Below are positions 45,816 to 54,954 of a stretch of DNA of 64,000 nt, in pieces. How positions within the stretch are numbered: position 1 is the stretch's first letter; every line of letters begins with the position of its first letter. Under the pieces are notes generated by a model, which ran no database searches, had not been told where the DNA came from, and saw only the letters and a program-made list of their open reading frames with translations. The DNA is from Stenotrophomonas maltophilia (GTDB taxonomy: Bacteria; Pseudomonadota; Gammaproteobacteria; Xanthomonadales; Xanthomonadaceae): positions 992,001-1,056,000 of the forward strand of contig NZ_NEQV01000002.1 of assembly GCF_002799245.1 (NCBI RefSeq), given 5' to 3'. The translations under genes and the position numbers were made by a program.

Positions 45816-46157
45816 TGGGGACCCCCTTGGCTTCCGAACCAGACAACCTGTAAAAGTGTGACGCACATCACATGCCAGATTTTGGCGTGGCTGTGTTCTG
45901 CGTCACTCCCTTCGTGCATGCCCGCCCAATCAGGACGGATACAACCCGGACAGCGACCTGCAATGTCTGTCTGAAGCCGAAAGTCCCCCGCACACCGAGT
46001 GGTGCTCCGGGCGGCGGTGCCGCCCCCATGCCCGATGCCGGCACGCGGCAAGGATGGGCATTCACCGGCACTATCCGCCGGGAATTGTCAGTCCGGCGTC
46101 AAGACGGACGTGAAGACGGATCGGCAGTTGTCGAGGCCGGCAGGCGGCCCCGGCCGG
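45816..46157. other. intergenic region upstream of pgaA
   Basis: A 342-base gap. Apart from the CRP/Clp-type site near pgaA (next entry) I see GC-rich sequence with no ORF that looks coding on either strand; the MFS gene on its far side ends, it does not start, here. The region therefore probably holds only the pgaA promoter and 5' leader. Confidence 0.5.
45857..45872 (-). promoter_or_regulatory. perfect CRP/Clp-type operator in the pgaA promoter region
   Basis: TGTGACGCACATCACA fits the consensus TGTGA-N6-TCACA exactly. Its centre lies 49 bases upstream of the pgaA ATG. In the minus-strand direction a CTGGCA lies just upstream and a T-rich TTTTAC just downstream, spaced 17 bases apart, as a possible weak -35/-10, with the site between them. 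That position suggests steric repression more than activation. In Xanthomonas the CRP homologue Clp loses DNA binding when it binds c-di-GMP (established knowledge). Confidence 0.6.
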
Positions 46158-47363
46158 TCACCAGAGGTCTTCCAGTTTGCGCGGCTTGCAGGCGACCCAC
46201 GAGGCGCACAGCATCAGGGTGGCGCAGCCGAACAGGAAGCTGAACGGGATCGTCCAGCCGTTGCTGACGGTGTGCAGCCAGCCGACCAGGAACGGGCCCA
46301 GGCAGCTGAAGCTGTAGCCCACGCCCTGCATGAAGCCCGACAGCGCGGCCGAGCCGGTCGGGGTGCGGGTACGCAGGTTGATCAGGGTCAGTGCCAGCGG
46401 GAAGGTGGACGGGCCGACGCCGAGCAGGCAGGCCCACAGCAGCGGGGCCTTCATCGGAGCCAGCAGCAGGCCGGCGAACGCGATCACGAACGAGGAATAG
46501 CCGATCAGCACCAGCGGGAACGGGTTCTGCATGCGCACCGCCATCGATGGAATGACCAGCGACGGCAGCAACCCCAGCGCCGAGAACACCGCCACCATCA
46601 CGCCGCCGAACGCCGGCGTTCCACCGGCCTCGACCACGATGCGCGGCAGCCAGGTGAACATCGAATAGGTCATCAGCGAGGTCATGCCGAACATCAGCGT
46701 CATGCTCCAGCCCAGCGACGTGTGCCAGACCTTGCCGTGCGGCTGTGCGGTGGGATCGGTGGCGTCGGCCTGCGGCTTCGGTGCGCGCTTGGCCAGCACC
46801 AGCCATGGCAACGCGGCGGCCAGTGCCAGCAGCGCCCACATGCCCAGTGACACACGCCAGCCCGCGGCGTTGGCCACCGGCACCGCCAGCAGGGCCGGCA
46901 GCATCGTGCCCAGCTGCAGCACGCTGATGTAGAGCGTGCTCATGGTGCCGACCTTGTTGGCGAAGTAGCGTTTCACCAGCGGCGGCACCACCACGTTGCC
47001 GATGCCCATGCCGGCCAGCGCCAGCACCGAGCCCAGCAGCAGCGTGCCGACGTTGCCGGCGCTGGAGCGCAGCAGCAGGCCGGCCATTGCCATCACCATC
47101 GCCAGCAGGGTGGTGCGTTCCAGGCCCAGGCGCCGCGCCAGTGCCGGGGTGGCCACGCCGAACAGTGCGAACGAGGCGGTCGGCAGCATGCCCAGCACGC
47201 CGGTCATGGTCGTGCCGAATCCGAACTGCTGGCCGAGCACGTCCAGCAGCGGAGTGATCGAGGTGACCGCAGTGCGCAGGTTGATCGCTGCCAGCAGGAT
47301 TGCGGCGAAGGCCAGAACGCGGCCGTGCAGCAGCGACGGCGAATCGGTGGTGGTGGAGCTCAT
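46158..47363 (-). CDS. MFS transporter, CynX/NimT type
   Basis: A 401-residue permease with about twelve spans. LAAINLRTAVTSITPLLDVL, a typical opening of the cyanate-transporter (CynX/NimT/YeaN) subgroup, is followed by GVATPALARRLGLERT and, in the second half, NLRTRTPTGSAALSGFMQGVGY. Related proteins export 2-nitroimidazole or take up cyanate; no cyanase gene is near, so the substrate is open. Start at 47363 with AAGGA upstream. It is separated from the tRNA genes by about 220 bases that hold only a terminator. Confidence 0.85.
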   Translation of the reverse strand: MSSTTTDSPSLLHGRVLAFAAILLAAINLRTAVTSITPLLDVLGQQFGFGTTMTGVLGMLPTASFALFGVATPALARRLGLERTTLLAMVMAMAGLLLRSSAGNVGTLLLGSVLALAGMGIGNVVVPPLVKRYFANKVGTMSTLYISVLQLGTMLPALLAVPVANAAGWRVSLGMWALLALAAALPWLVLAKRAPKPQADATDPTAQPHGKVWHTSLGWSMTLMFGMTSLMTYSMFTWLPRIVVEAGGTPAFGGVMVAVFSALGLLPSLVIPSMAVRMQNPFPLVLIGYSSFVIAFAGLLLAPMKAPLLWACLLGVGPSTFPLALTLINLRTRTPTGSAALSGFMQGVGYSFSCLGPFLVGWLHTVSNGWTIPFSFLFGCATLMLCASWVACKPRKLEDLW

Positions 47364-47532
47364 CGGTGGTCCTTGCAGGTGTCGCACGCCGCGAACGTGG
47401 CGTGCAGTGCCGGCATCGGGCTGCGCCGATGCGGCTGGTGGGGGAGTGGCTGCAGGTGGGCCGGCAGCGCGGCCATTGTACGTGCGTGGTCCGGCAAGGT
47501 CCCGTCATGCGGGTGCACCGGGCGCTGGGTAC

Positions 47533-47565
47533 AAAAAAACCCGGAGGACAATGATGTCTTCCAGG
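47533..47565 (-). terminator. terminator of the first tRNA-Pro gene
   Basis: On the minus strand CCTGGAAGAC pairs imperfectly with GTCCTCCGGG and is followed by seven T, 21 bases beyond the tRNA 3' end. Confidence 0.6.
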
Positions 47566-47585
47566 CTTCTTGGTGACCACCGGAG

Positions 47586-47662
<77 letters not shown>

Positions 47663-47756
47663 AAGGGAGCCGCCTATTCTAGCGATTCACCCCGATGGCG
47701 GCAAGGGGTAAATGCTGTTTTCTTCACACTGCCGAAGCAGTGCCACTTCAGGGAAC

Positions 47757-47785
47757 AAAAAAGCCTGGACGACTTCACCAGGCTT
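47757..47785 (-). terminator. terminator between the tRNA genes
   Basis: On the minus strand AAGCCTGG and CCAGGCTT form an 8-bp stem followed by a T run, downstream of tRNA copy 2. This implies that the two tRNAs are separate transcripts. Confidence 0.7.
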
Positions 47786-47802
47786 CAATGCGACCACATG
47801 AG

Positions 47803-47879
<77 letters not shown>

Positions 47880-47934
47880 AAGGAGCCGCCTAAGATACCG
47901 TGTGAAGGCCAGGGCGGCAAGGCTTTTTTACGGC

Positions 47935-48051
47935 TCAGTGACGATTTTCTTTCTCGATACGGTTCTGCTCGCGGGCTTCGAACCACATGCCGTTGAGGAT
48001 GGCTACCGTCGATGCAAGTCCGGCACCGAGAATCCAGGCGAAATACCACAT
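47935..48051 (-). CDS. cydX: cytochrome bd oxidase small subunit CydX
   Basis: A 38-residue single-helix protein, MWYFAWILGAGLASTVAILN..., ending in a charged tail EAREQNRIEKENRH. MWYFAWILG is the CydX/CbdX hallmark. The peptide stabilises the haems of the bd oxidase in E. coli. It sits 58 bases after cydB in the same direction, after a SMAG-free spacer, and has an AGGAGAC ribosome-binding site. Confidence 0.93.
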   Translation of the reverse strand: MWYFAWILGAGLASTVAILNGMWFEAREQNRIEKENRH

Positions 48052-48109
48052 GATCAGTCTCCTTCATTCCGGGTAGGTGCCGACCGTTGGTCGGCACACT
48101 GGCAAGCAA

Positions 48110-49261
48110 TCAGTAAGCGTTCGGGTTGTTGCCCATCTCTTCGGTGGTGGTCTTGCCCTTCAGCACGCGGTACACCCAGGTGGTGTAGGCGATGATGATC
48201 GGCAGGAACACCGCCGTGGCCAGCAGCATGATCCACAGCGTCAGGTGGCTGGACGAGGCGTCCCACACGGTCAGGCTGGAGGTGGGCTGGCTCGAGGACG
48301 GCAGCAGGAACGGGAAGATGGCGAAGCCGACGGTCAGGATGATGCCGGCGATGGCCGCACCGGAGGCGATGAAGGCCAGGCCGCCGCGGCGGGCACGCAG
48401 CAGCACCGCACTGGCCAGCAGGCCGGCCAGGCCCAGCAGCGGGGCCAGGATCGTGGCCGGCATCGCGCTGTAGTTGCGCATCCAGCCACCGGCGGCGCCG
48501 AGTTCGGCGGTCTTCAGCAGCGGATTGGTGGCGCCATCGGTGACCACCTGCGAGGTGATCTGGTAGCCCGGCAGGCCGAAGGCCACCCAGGCACCGCCCA
48601 CCGCGAACAGCACGAAGGCGATGATCGCGGCGATGCTGCCGAAGCGGGCTGCACGTTCGGCCACCGGGCCGTCGGTCTTCAGCACCAGCATGGCGGCACC
48701 GTGGGCGACCAGCATCGACACGCTGAGCAGGCCGGCCAGCAGCGCGAAGGGCATCAGCAGGCCGAAGAACGAGCCGGTGTAGAAGATGCGCATGCTGTCA
48801 TCGAAGTGGAACGGCACGCCCAGCACCACGTTGCCCACCGCCACGCCCATGATCAGCGCCGGGATGAAGCCGCCGATGAACAGCGCCCAGTCCCAGGTGT
48901 TGCGCCAGCGTTCGCTGGGCATCTTGCTGCGGAACTTGAAGCCGACCGGACGCAGGATCAGGGCGAACAGGATCACGAACATCGCCAGGTAGAACCCGGA
49001 GAAGCTGACCGCATACAGCGGCGGCCAGGCGGCGAAGATCGCACCGCCACCGAGCACCAGCCACACCTGGTTGCCTTCCCATACCGGGCCGATGGTGTTG
49101 ATCACCAGGCGGCGTTCGGCGTCGTTGCGGGCAACGAAGGGCAGCAGGGTGCCCACGCCCAGGTCGAAACCATCCATCACGGCAAAGCCGATCAGCAGGA
49201 TGCCGAGCAGCAGCCACCAGATCACGCGCAGCGTGGTGTAGTCCAGAAGAATGAAATCCAT
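48110..49261 (-). CDS. cydB: cytochrome bd-I ubiquinol oxidase subunit II
   Basis: A 383-residue membrane protein with about nine helices. LPFVARNDAERRLVINTIGPVWEGNQVWLVLGGGAIFAAWP near residues 36-76 is strongly conserved in CydB, as is FWFPxxxx-like WVYRVLKGK at the end. It pairs with CydA to form the terminal oxidase with high oxygen affinity. cydA ends 15 bases upstream. Confidence 0.96.
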   Translation of the reverse strand: MDFILLDYTTLRVIWWLLLGILLIGFAVMDGFDLGVGTLLPFVARNDAERRLVINTIGPVWEGNQVWLVLGGGAIFAAWPPLYAVSFSGFYLAMFVILFALILRPVGFKFRSKMPSERWRNTWDWALFIGGFIPALIMGVAVGNVVLGVPFHFDDSMRIFYTGSFFGLLMPFALLAGLLSVSMLVAHGAAMLVLKTDGPVAERAARFGSIAAIIAFVLFAVGGAWVAFGLPGYQITSQVVTDGATNPLLKTAELGAAGGWMRNYSAMPATILAPLLGLAGLLASAVLLRARRGGLAFIASGAAIAGIILTVGFAIFPFLLPSSSQPTSSLTVWDASSSHLTLWIMLLATAVFLPIIIAYTTWVYRVLKGKTTTEEMGNNPNAY

Positions 49262-49276
49262 CGTGGTTCTCCTGCC

Positions 49277-50866
49277 TCAGGCCTGGCCGGCGGCCGGCGC
49301 CGAGGCATTGTGGGAAGCATGCGGCTGGGGCGACTGCAGCGACGGCAGCACCTCGTCCGGACCCTTGCGGATCGCCTTGAGCATCAGCTTGATCTCGACC
49401 ACGATCAGCGCGGTGTAGATCGCGGTGAAACCTGCCAGGGTCAGCACGATCTCATGCAGGGCCAGGCCCGATGCCGCATAGAAGGTCGGCAGCACGCCAT
49501 CAACCGCCCACGGCTGGCGACCGTACTCGGCCACGAACCAGCCGCACTCGATCGCGATCCACGGTGCCGGCAGCGTCCACAGGGCCACCTTGAGGAACCA
49601 GCGCTTGTCCTGGAAGTTGTTGCGGCACGAGTAGTAGAAGGCCAGGGCGAAGAAGGCGATCAGGTAGAAGCCGAGGCCGGCCATCACGCGGAAGGTCCAG
49701 AACAGCGGCATCACGCGCGGCACGGTGTCCATCGCCGCCTGCGAGATTTCCTGCGGGGTGGCGTTGAGGATGTCATCGCGGTAGCGCTTGAGCAGCAGGC
49801 CGTGGCCCAGATCCTGCCAGTGGCGGTCGAACATCTCACGCGCTTCCAGGTCGTTCTTGTTGGCGCGCAGGCGTTCCAGTGCACCGTAGGCCAGCTGGCC
49901 ACCGCGCACGCGGTGCTCGGCACGCTCGACCAGTTCCAGGATGCCCGGAATCGGCTGGTTCAACGAACGGGTGGCGATCAGGCCCATCAGGTACGGGATC
50001 TTCACCGCGTAGTCGTTCTGGTGGGTCTGCTGGTTCGGGATGCCGAAGGCGGTGAAGTCGGCCGGCGCACGCTCGGTCTCCCACATCGCTTCGATCGCGG
50101 CCAGCTTCATCTTCTGGTGTTCGCTGGCGGCGTAACCACTCTCGTCACCCAGGACCACCACCGACAGCGACGACAGCAGGCCGAAGGCCGCGGCCACCGC
50201 GAACGAACGACGGGCCAGGTCCTTGTGCTTGTTGCGCAGCAGGAACAGGGCGCTGATCGCCATCACGAACACCGCACCGGTCACGTAGCCGGCGCTGACG
50301 GTATGCACGAACTTGGCCTGGGCCACCGGGTTGAACACCACCGCCATGAAGTCGACGACCTCCATGCGCATGGTTTCCGGATTGAAAACCGCACCGGTCG
50401 GGTTCTGCATCCAGCCGTTGGCGATCAGGATCCAGATCGCCGACAGGTTGGTGCCGAGTGCCATCAGCCAGGTCACCATCAGGTGCTTGACCTTGCTCAG
50501 GCGGTTCCAGCCGAAGAAGAACAGGCCGACGAAGGTGGCTTCCAGGAAGAACGCCATCAGGCCTTCGATGGCCAGCGGCGCACCGAAGATGTCACCCACG
50601 TAGTGGCTGTAGTAGGACCAGTTCATGCCGAACTGGAACTCCATGACGATGCCGGTGGCGACGCCCATGGCGAAGTTGATGCCGAACAGGACGCCCCAGA
50701 ACAGGGTCATCCTGCGCCAGATCTCCTTGCCGGTCATCACGTACACGCTCTCCATGATGGCCACCATGAAGGACAGGCCGAGGGTGAGCGGTACGAATAG
50801 GAAGTGGTACATCGCGGTCAGCGCGAATTGCAGCCGCGACAGTTCTACGACTGTCTGATCAATCAT
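49277..50866 (-). CDS. cydA: cytochrome bd-I ubiquinol oxidase subunit I
   Basis: A 529-residue subunit carrying haems b558, b595 and d. Conserved segments: LSRLQFALTAMYHFLFVPLTLGL (His ligand of b595 near residue 21), FGINFAMGVATGIVMEFQFGMNWSYYSHYVGDIFG, the quinol Q-loop, and SAGYVTGAVFV. Its promoter region carries a perfect FNR/ANR box. It is divergent from cydDC, whose products assemble this oxidase. Confidence 0.97.
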   Translation of the reverse strand: MIDQTVVELSRLQFALTAMYHFLFVPLTLGLSFMVAIMESVYVMTGKEIWRRMTLFWGVLFGINFAMGVATGIVMEFQFGMNWSYYSHYVGDIFGAPLAIEGLMAFFLEATFVGLFFFGWNRLSKVKHLMVTWLMALGTNLSAIWILIANGWMQNPTGAVFNPETMRMEVVDFMAVVFNPVAQAKFVHTVSAGYVTGAVFVMAISALFLLRNKHKDLARRSFAVAAAFGLLSSLSVVVLGDESGYAASEHQKMKLAAIEAMWETERAPADFTAFGIPNQQTHQNDYAVKIPYLMGLIATRSLNQPIPGILELVERAEHRVRGGQLAYGALERLRANKNDLEAREMFDRHWQDLGHGLLLKRYRDDILNATPQEISQAAMDTVPRVMPLFWTFRVMAGLGFYLIAFFALAFYYSCRNNFQDKRWFLKVALWTLPAPWIAIECGWFVAEYGRQPWAVDGVLPTFYAASGLALHEIVLTLAGFTAIYTALIVVEIKLMLKAIRKGPDEVLPSLQSPQPHASHNASAPAAGQA

Positions 50867-50956
50867 GGCCTGGCTACCTCGTTGGATAGTGCCGTTGCAG
50901 GTGGCGGGAAGGGTGGTCTACGACGTGAATGATGTGACCGACTACTTCAAACAGCC

Positions 50957-50970
50957 TTGATCCAGATCAA
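50957..50970. promoter_or_regulatory. FNR/ANR-type box between cydA and cydD
   Basis: TTGATCCAGATCAA is an exact match to TTGAT-N4-ATCAA. Its centre lies 97.5 bases before the cydA ATG. If it acts as a class II activator at -41.5, cydA transcription would start near 50922, and a CATCAT -10-like hexamer on the minus strand (50934-50929) is correctly placed. For cydD a separate TACAAT -10 lies at 51057-51062. Oxygen-limited induction of cydAB is the expected outcome. Confidence 0.7.
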
Positions 50971-51093
50971 TGTATGAACAGGTGTGCGAAGGGATCGTAT
51001 GCGAACCTGATGAAGACTGCGACCGCTGGCCGCAGGGGTGGGCTGTTGCCTGCGCCTACAATGCCGTGTCGCCCCCGTTGCCCGTGAAGACCC

Positions 51094-52839
51094 TTGAGCG
51101 CTGCCGAAACGACCCCTGACGGCCTTTCCCCGGATGCTGAAGCCGCCCGCCAGCGGCGTGCCCGCTCGGCCTGGCTGGCAGACCTGGCACGCCCTGCTCG
51201 AGGCCGCCAGCGCCTGGCGGCGCTGTGCATCAGCCTGTCCGGTGCCTTGCTGATCGGCCAGGCCGCGGCCATTGCCTGGCTGGTGCAGCAGGTGCTGGTG
51301 CAGCGCGCACCGCTGGCCTCGGGGCTGCCGGTGCTGGGCGGGCTGGCGGCAATCCTGGTGCTGCGCACGCTGCTGGGCAGCGCCACCCAGGCCGCAGCCG
51401 GTGATGTGGCCGATGCCGCGCGGTTGGCCCTGCGTGAACGCGTGTTTGCGCGCCTGCTTGGCCATGGACCGTTGTGGCTGCGCCAGCGCCGCACCGGCGA
51501 GCTGGGCGAACTGATGCTGCATCACGGCGACGCGATCGAGAGCTATTACAGCGGCTTCCTGCCGGTGCGCACCGAAGTGGTGGTGGTGCCGCTGCTGATC
51601 CTGGCCGCGGTGGCCTGGGTCGACTGGGTGGTGGCGCTGATCCTGCTGTTCACCGCACCGCTGGTGCCGTTCTTCATGATGCTGGTGGGCTGGGGCGCCG
51701 AAGCCGCTGGCCGTGCCCAGCTGGGCGAGCTGGCGCGGATGAGCGGCCACTTCGCCGACCGCATCAAGGGCCTGGGCCTGCTGCGCCTGTATGGCCGCGG
51801 CGAAGCCGAGCTGGAGGGGATCGAGGCGGCCGCCGAAGGCGTGCGCGTGCGGACGCTGAAAGTGCTGCGCATCGCCTTCCTGTCGTCCACGGTGCTGGAA
51901 TTCTTCGCCTCGGTAAGCGTGGCGATGGTGGCCTTGTACCTGGGCCTGAGCTACCTCGGCATGATGTCGCTGCATGCAGTGGTGCCGACGCTGGGCGCGG
52001 GCCTGTTCTGCCTGCTGCTGGCGCCGGAATTCTATGCGCCGCTGCGCCGCCTGGCTGCGCACTACCACGACCGCGCCAATGCGCTGGCTGCCGCGGCCGA
52101 AGTGGAACGGCTGCTGCAGTCGCTGCCCGACGAGCAGGGCCTGATTGAAAACGAGATCGCGCCGCTGGCGGCGGAGCCGGCCGAGGCCGCGCTGCCGCCG
52201 CTGCAGGCGCAGGGGCTGGCGCTGCGCCCGCTGGGTGCGACGGAGGACGTGCTGCAGGATCTGGACATGCTGCTCGAACCGGGCCAGCGGCTGGCCCTGG
52301 TCGGCCCCAGCGGATCGGGCAAGAGCACGCTGCTGGAAGCACTGGCCGGGTGGCTGCCGCCGCGCGCCGGCAGGCTGCAGCTGCGCCGTGGCGTGCAGGT
52401 GGCCTATGCCAGCCAGCGGCCGTACCTGTTCCATGGCAGCATCGCCGACAACCTGCGGCTGGCCGATCCGGGTGCCAGCGATGCGCGCCTGCGAGCGGTG
52501 GCCGAGGCCGCGCAGGTGCTGCAGTTCGCGCAGCGCCTGCCGCAGGGGCTGGACACGATGATCGGCGAGCGCGGCTTCGGCCTGTCAGGTGGCGAAGCAC
52601 GCCGCATCGGCCTGGCCCGGCTGCTGCTGCGCGATCCGCAGGTGCTGCTGCTGGATGAGCCCACCGCCTTCCTCGATGCCGATACCGAAGCGGCCCTGCT
52701 GCGCAGCCTTGCCGCGTATGCGCGTGGCCGCAGCGTGGTGGTCGCCACCCACAGCCCGGCAGTGATCGCCTGGGCCGACCGTTGCCTGCTGCTGCCGGAA
52801 GGCCGCCTGGTCGAGCCGGCGCAGGCGGTGCGCGCATGA
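51094..52839 (+). CDS. cydD: heterodimeric ABC exporter CydD
   Basis: A 581-residue half-transporter: six membrane helices (about 40-330) and an ATPase domain with Walker A GPSGSGKST (near 405), signature LSGGEARRIGLAR and Walker B VLLLDEPT. With CydC it exports thiols (Cys/GSH) to the periplasm, needed for cytochrome bd assembly. The start is TTG 51094, because a TGA lies in frame nine bases upstream and no ATG or GTG fits. It overlaps cydC by four bases. Confidence 0.92.
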   Translation: MSAAETTPDGLSPDAEAARQRRARSAWLADLARPARGRQRLAALCISLSGALLIGQAAAIAWLVQQVLVQRAPLASGLPVLGGLAAILVLRTLLGSATQAAAGDVADAARLALRERVFARLLGHGPLWLRQRRTGELGELMLHHGDAIESYYSGFLPVRTEVVVVPLLILAAVAWVDWVVALILLFTAPLVPFFMMLVGWGAEAAGRAQLGELARMSGHFADRIKGLGLLRLYGRGEAELEGIEAAAEGVRVRTLKVLRIAFLSSTVLEFFASVSVAMVALYLGLSYLGMMSLHAVVPTLGAGLFCLLLAPEFYAPLRRLAAHYHDRANALAAAAEVERLLQSLPDEQGLIENEIAPLAAEPAEAALPPLQAQGLALRPLGATEDVLQDLDMLLEPGQRLALVGPSGSGKSTLLEALAGWLPPRAGRLQLRRGVQVAYASQRPYLFHGSIADNLRLADPGASDARLRAVAEAAQVLQFAQRLPQGLDTMIGERGFGLSGGEARRIGLARLLLRDPQVLLLDEPTAFLDADTEAALLRSLAAYARGRSVVVATHSPAVIAWADRCLLLPEGRLVEPAQAVRA

Positions 52840-54509
52840 GCCGTTCGCCCGATTCGCTGCGCACGGTGTTCCTGCGCCATCGGCCGCGCCTGCTGCTGAC
52901 GATGCTGCTGCTGTGGACCACCATGCTGGCCGGCACTGCGCTGCTGGGCCTGTCCGGTGGTTTCCTCACCGCTGCTGCATTGGCCGGTGCGGCCGGCCTC
53001 GGCCAGGGCTTCAATTTCTTCTCGCCCTCGGCCGGTATCCGCGGGCTGACCATGGCGCGCATCGTGTCGCGTTACTTCGAAAAGCTGGTCGGCCACGATG
53101 CCACCCTGCGCATCGCGCGCGATCTGCGCGTGTGGTTCTTCCGCCGTGCACTGCCGTTGGCACCAGCACGGCTGGGCGCGACGCGCACCGGCGACCTGCT
53201 GGCGCGCCTGCTCGGTGACATCGGCGAAGTGGATGGCCTGCTGGTGCGCGCGATCGGGCCGCTGGTGGCACTGGGCGCGCTGTCGCTGGTGGCGGTGGCA
53301 TCGGCGGCACTGATCCTGCCGTCGGCGGCGCTGCTGCTGGCGGTACTTGCACTGCTGATCGCCTTTGGCGTGCCGTGGCTGGGTGTGCGTGGCCACGATG
53401 ATGAAGAGGCCGATCGCGCCGCGCACCGTGCCGCGCTGCGCACTGCCGCATTCGAAGGGCTGGAGGGCGCGGGCGATCTGGCCGCGCTGCATGCCGATGC
53501 GGCCTGGCAGTTGAAGGTGCGCGTGGCGGCCAAGCAGCTGGCCGCGCGGGACCGCCGTCGGCGTTGGCGCCTGATCGCGGCCTCGACCCTGCATGGCGTG
53601 ATCGCGGGGCTGGGGCTGGTGGCGATGCTGGCGTTGGCGCTGCACGCGGCCGAACAGCAGCGCATCGCGCCGGAAATGGCGGCGGGCCTGGTGTTCCTCA
53701 CCGTTGCGCTGATCGAGCTGTGGGCCGGCATGGGCCTGGCCTGGCAATCGCTGCAGTCCGGGCGTATCGCCGCTGATCGGTTGCAGGCCATCGTCGAGCA
53801 GCCGCCGACGGTGGAGGATCCGCAGGCACCGCAGGCGGTGCCGCAGGCCGCGCGGGTGCACTGGGATGACGTGCATTTCCAGTGGCCCGGTGCAGTGCGG
53901 CCGGTGCTGTCCGGGCTGCAGCTGACCCTGGCGCCGGGGGAGCGCATCGCGATTCGCGGCGACAGCGGCAGTGGCAAGACCACGCTGTCCAGCCTGCTGC
54001 TGCGGCTGTGGGACCCGCAACAGGGGCGGCTGACCTATGGCGGCCGTGATCTGCGCGACTTCGCCCAGGCTGACTGGCACCAGCAGCTGGCCTGGTTGCC
54101 ACAGAACGCGCCGGTGTTTGCCGGCAGCGTGGCCGGGAACCTGCGGCTGGGCGATCCCGAAGCCAGCGACGCCGCGTTGTGGGCGGTGCTGCGCCGCGTG
54201 CGACTGGGCGAATGGGCCGAGCGCAACGGTGGCCTGCAGGCCTGGGTGGGCGAGAACGGTGCGACGATGTCGGCCGGCCAGGCGCGGCGGCTGGCGCTGG
54301 CCCGTGCGCTGCTGCGCAATGCACCGATCCTGCTGCTGGACGAACCGACCGAAGGCCTCGACGTGGATACCGCACGCGGGCTGTTGCAGGACCTTTCCGG
54401 GTTGCTGGACGGGCGCAGCCTGCTGATGATCACCCACGACGACCTGCCCGAAGGTGTGGTCGATGCGCAGTACCGGTTGCGCGATGGCGCCCTGGTCCGC
54501 GAACTTTGA
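52836..54509 (+). CDS. cydC: heterodimeric ABC exporter CydC
   Basis: A 557-residue partner of CydD: six helices (about 15-300) and an ATPase domain with Walker A GDSGSGKTT (near 370), degenerate signature [13 protein letters not shown] and Walker B ILLLDEPTEGLD. It begins at MSRSPDSLRTVF with the ATGA overlap. The segment NFFSPSAGIRGLTMARIVSRYFEKLVGHDA is typical of CydC. Placement back to back with cydAB fits its role in oxidase maturation. Confidence 0.93.
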   Translation: MSRSPDSLRTVFLRHRPRLLLTMLLLWTTMLAGTALLGLSGGFLTAAALAGAAGLGQGFNFFSPSAGIRGLTMARIVSRYFEKLVGHDATLRIARDLRVWFFRRALPLAPARLGATRTGDLLARLLGDIGEVDGLLVRAIGPLVALGALSLVAVASAALILPSAALLLAVLALLIAFGVPWLGVRGHDDEEADRAAHRAALRTAAFEGLEGAGDLAALHADAAWQLKVRVAAKQLAARDRRRRWRLIAASTLHGVIAGLGLVAMLALALHAAEQQRIAPEMAAGLVFLTVALIELWAGMGLAWQSLQSGRIAADRLQAIVEQPPTVEDPQAPQAVPQAARVHWDDVHFQWPGAVRPVLSGLQLTLAPGERIAIRGDSGSGKTTLSSLLLRLWDPQQGRLTYGGRDLRDFAQADWHQQLAWLPQNAPVFAGSVAGNLRLGDPEASDAALWAVLRRVRLGEWAERNGGLQAWVGENGATMSAGQARRLALARALLRNAPILLLDEPTEGLDVDTARGLLQDLSGLLDGRSLLMITHDDLPEGVVDAQYRLRDGALVREL

Positions 54510-54517
54510 CCGATGCA

Positions 54518-54602
54518 CATCCGCGCGTGGCGTGGATCTACTGTAGAGCCGAGCCCATGCTCGGCTGCCTCTGTACGGAGCCGAGCATGGGCTCGGCTCT
54601 AC
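54518..54602. repeat. SMAG/REP cluster, three palindromes
   Basis: An inverted GATCTAC unit (54518-54541) followed by a pair of GTAGAGCCGAGC units in opposite directions (54543-54566 and 54577-54602). It separates the convergent cydC and DUF1294 genes. Confidence 0.88.
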
Positions 54603-54609
54603 AGGTTGG

Positions 54610-54954
54610 CTATCGCGAGAACTCGCGCAGCATCACCGCGATCGAGGCCACGTTGGCCAGCACGCACAGCCAGAATACCCACTGGAACGAGGCCTTGCGG
54701 TGCTTGTGGCGGAACAGCGCCTGGCCCAGCAGCGCGCCAGGCCAACCGCCGGCAAAGGCCAGCAGCTGCAGGGTACGCTCGGGAATCCGCCACTGCTTGC
54801 GCTGGGCGGCGCGCTTGTCATGGCCGTACAGGCCGAACGACACCGCGCTGGCCAGCAGGAACCAGCCGCCCAGCCACAGCGGCAGCACGCCGCTGATTAC
54901 CAGCGCGATCAACGCGCCGGACGCGGCCAGCGCGAGGTTGCGCCGCCACGCCAC
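54610..54954 (-). CDS. DUF1294 family small membrane protein
   Basis: A 114-residue protein with about four hydrophobic spans (10-30, 33-43, 66-80, 92-108). The segment YGHDKRAAQRKQWRIPERTLQLLAFAGGWPGALLGQALFRHKHRKASFQWVF matches the DUF1294 core (Y-x-x-DK-x-A ... W-R-x-PE ... GGxxGAxxG ... HKxxKxxF). Function unknown. The GTG start overlaps the metX stop (TAGTG), indicating coupling. Some homologues carry a cold-shock domain; none is here. Confidence 0.82.
   Translation of the reverse strand: MAWRRNLALAASGALIALVISGVLPLWLGGWFLLASAVSFGLYGHDKRAAQRKQWRIPERTLQLLAFAGGWPGALLGQALFRHKHRKASFQWVFWLCVLANVASIAVMLREFSR

Noticed and set aside
48077..50800. A 907-codon open frame on the plus strand across cydB and cydA
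   Set aside because: It is the antisense of two certain genes; lack of stops follows from high-GC third positions. The translation is low-complexity Arg/Gln/His/Gly-rich without domains.
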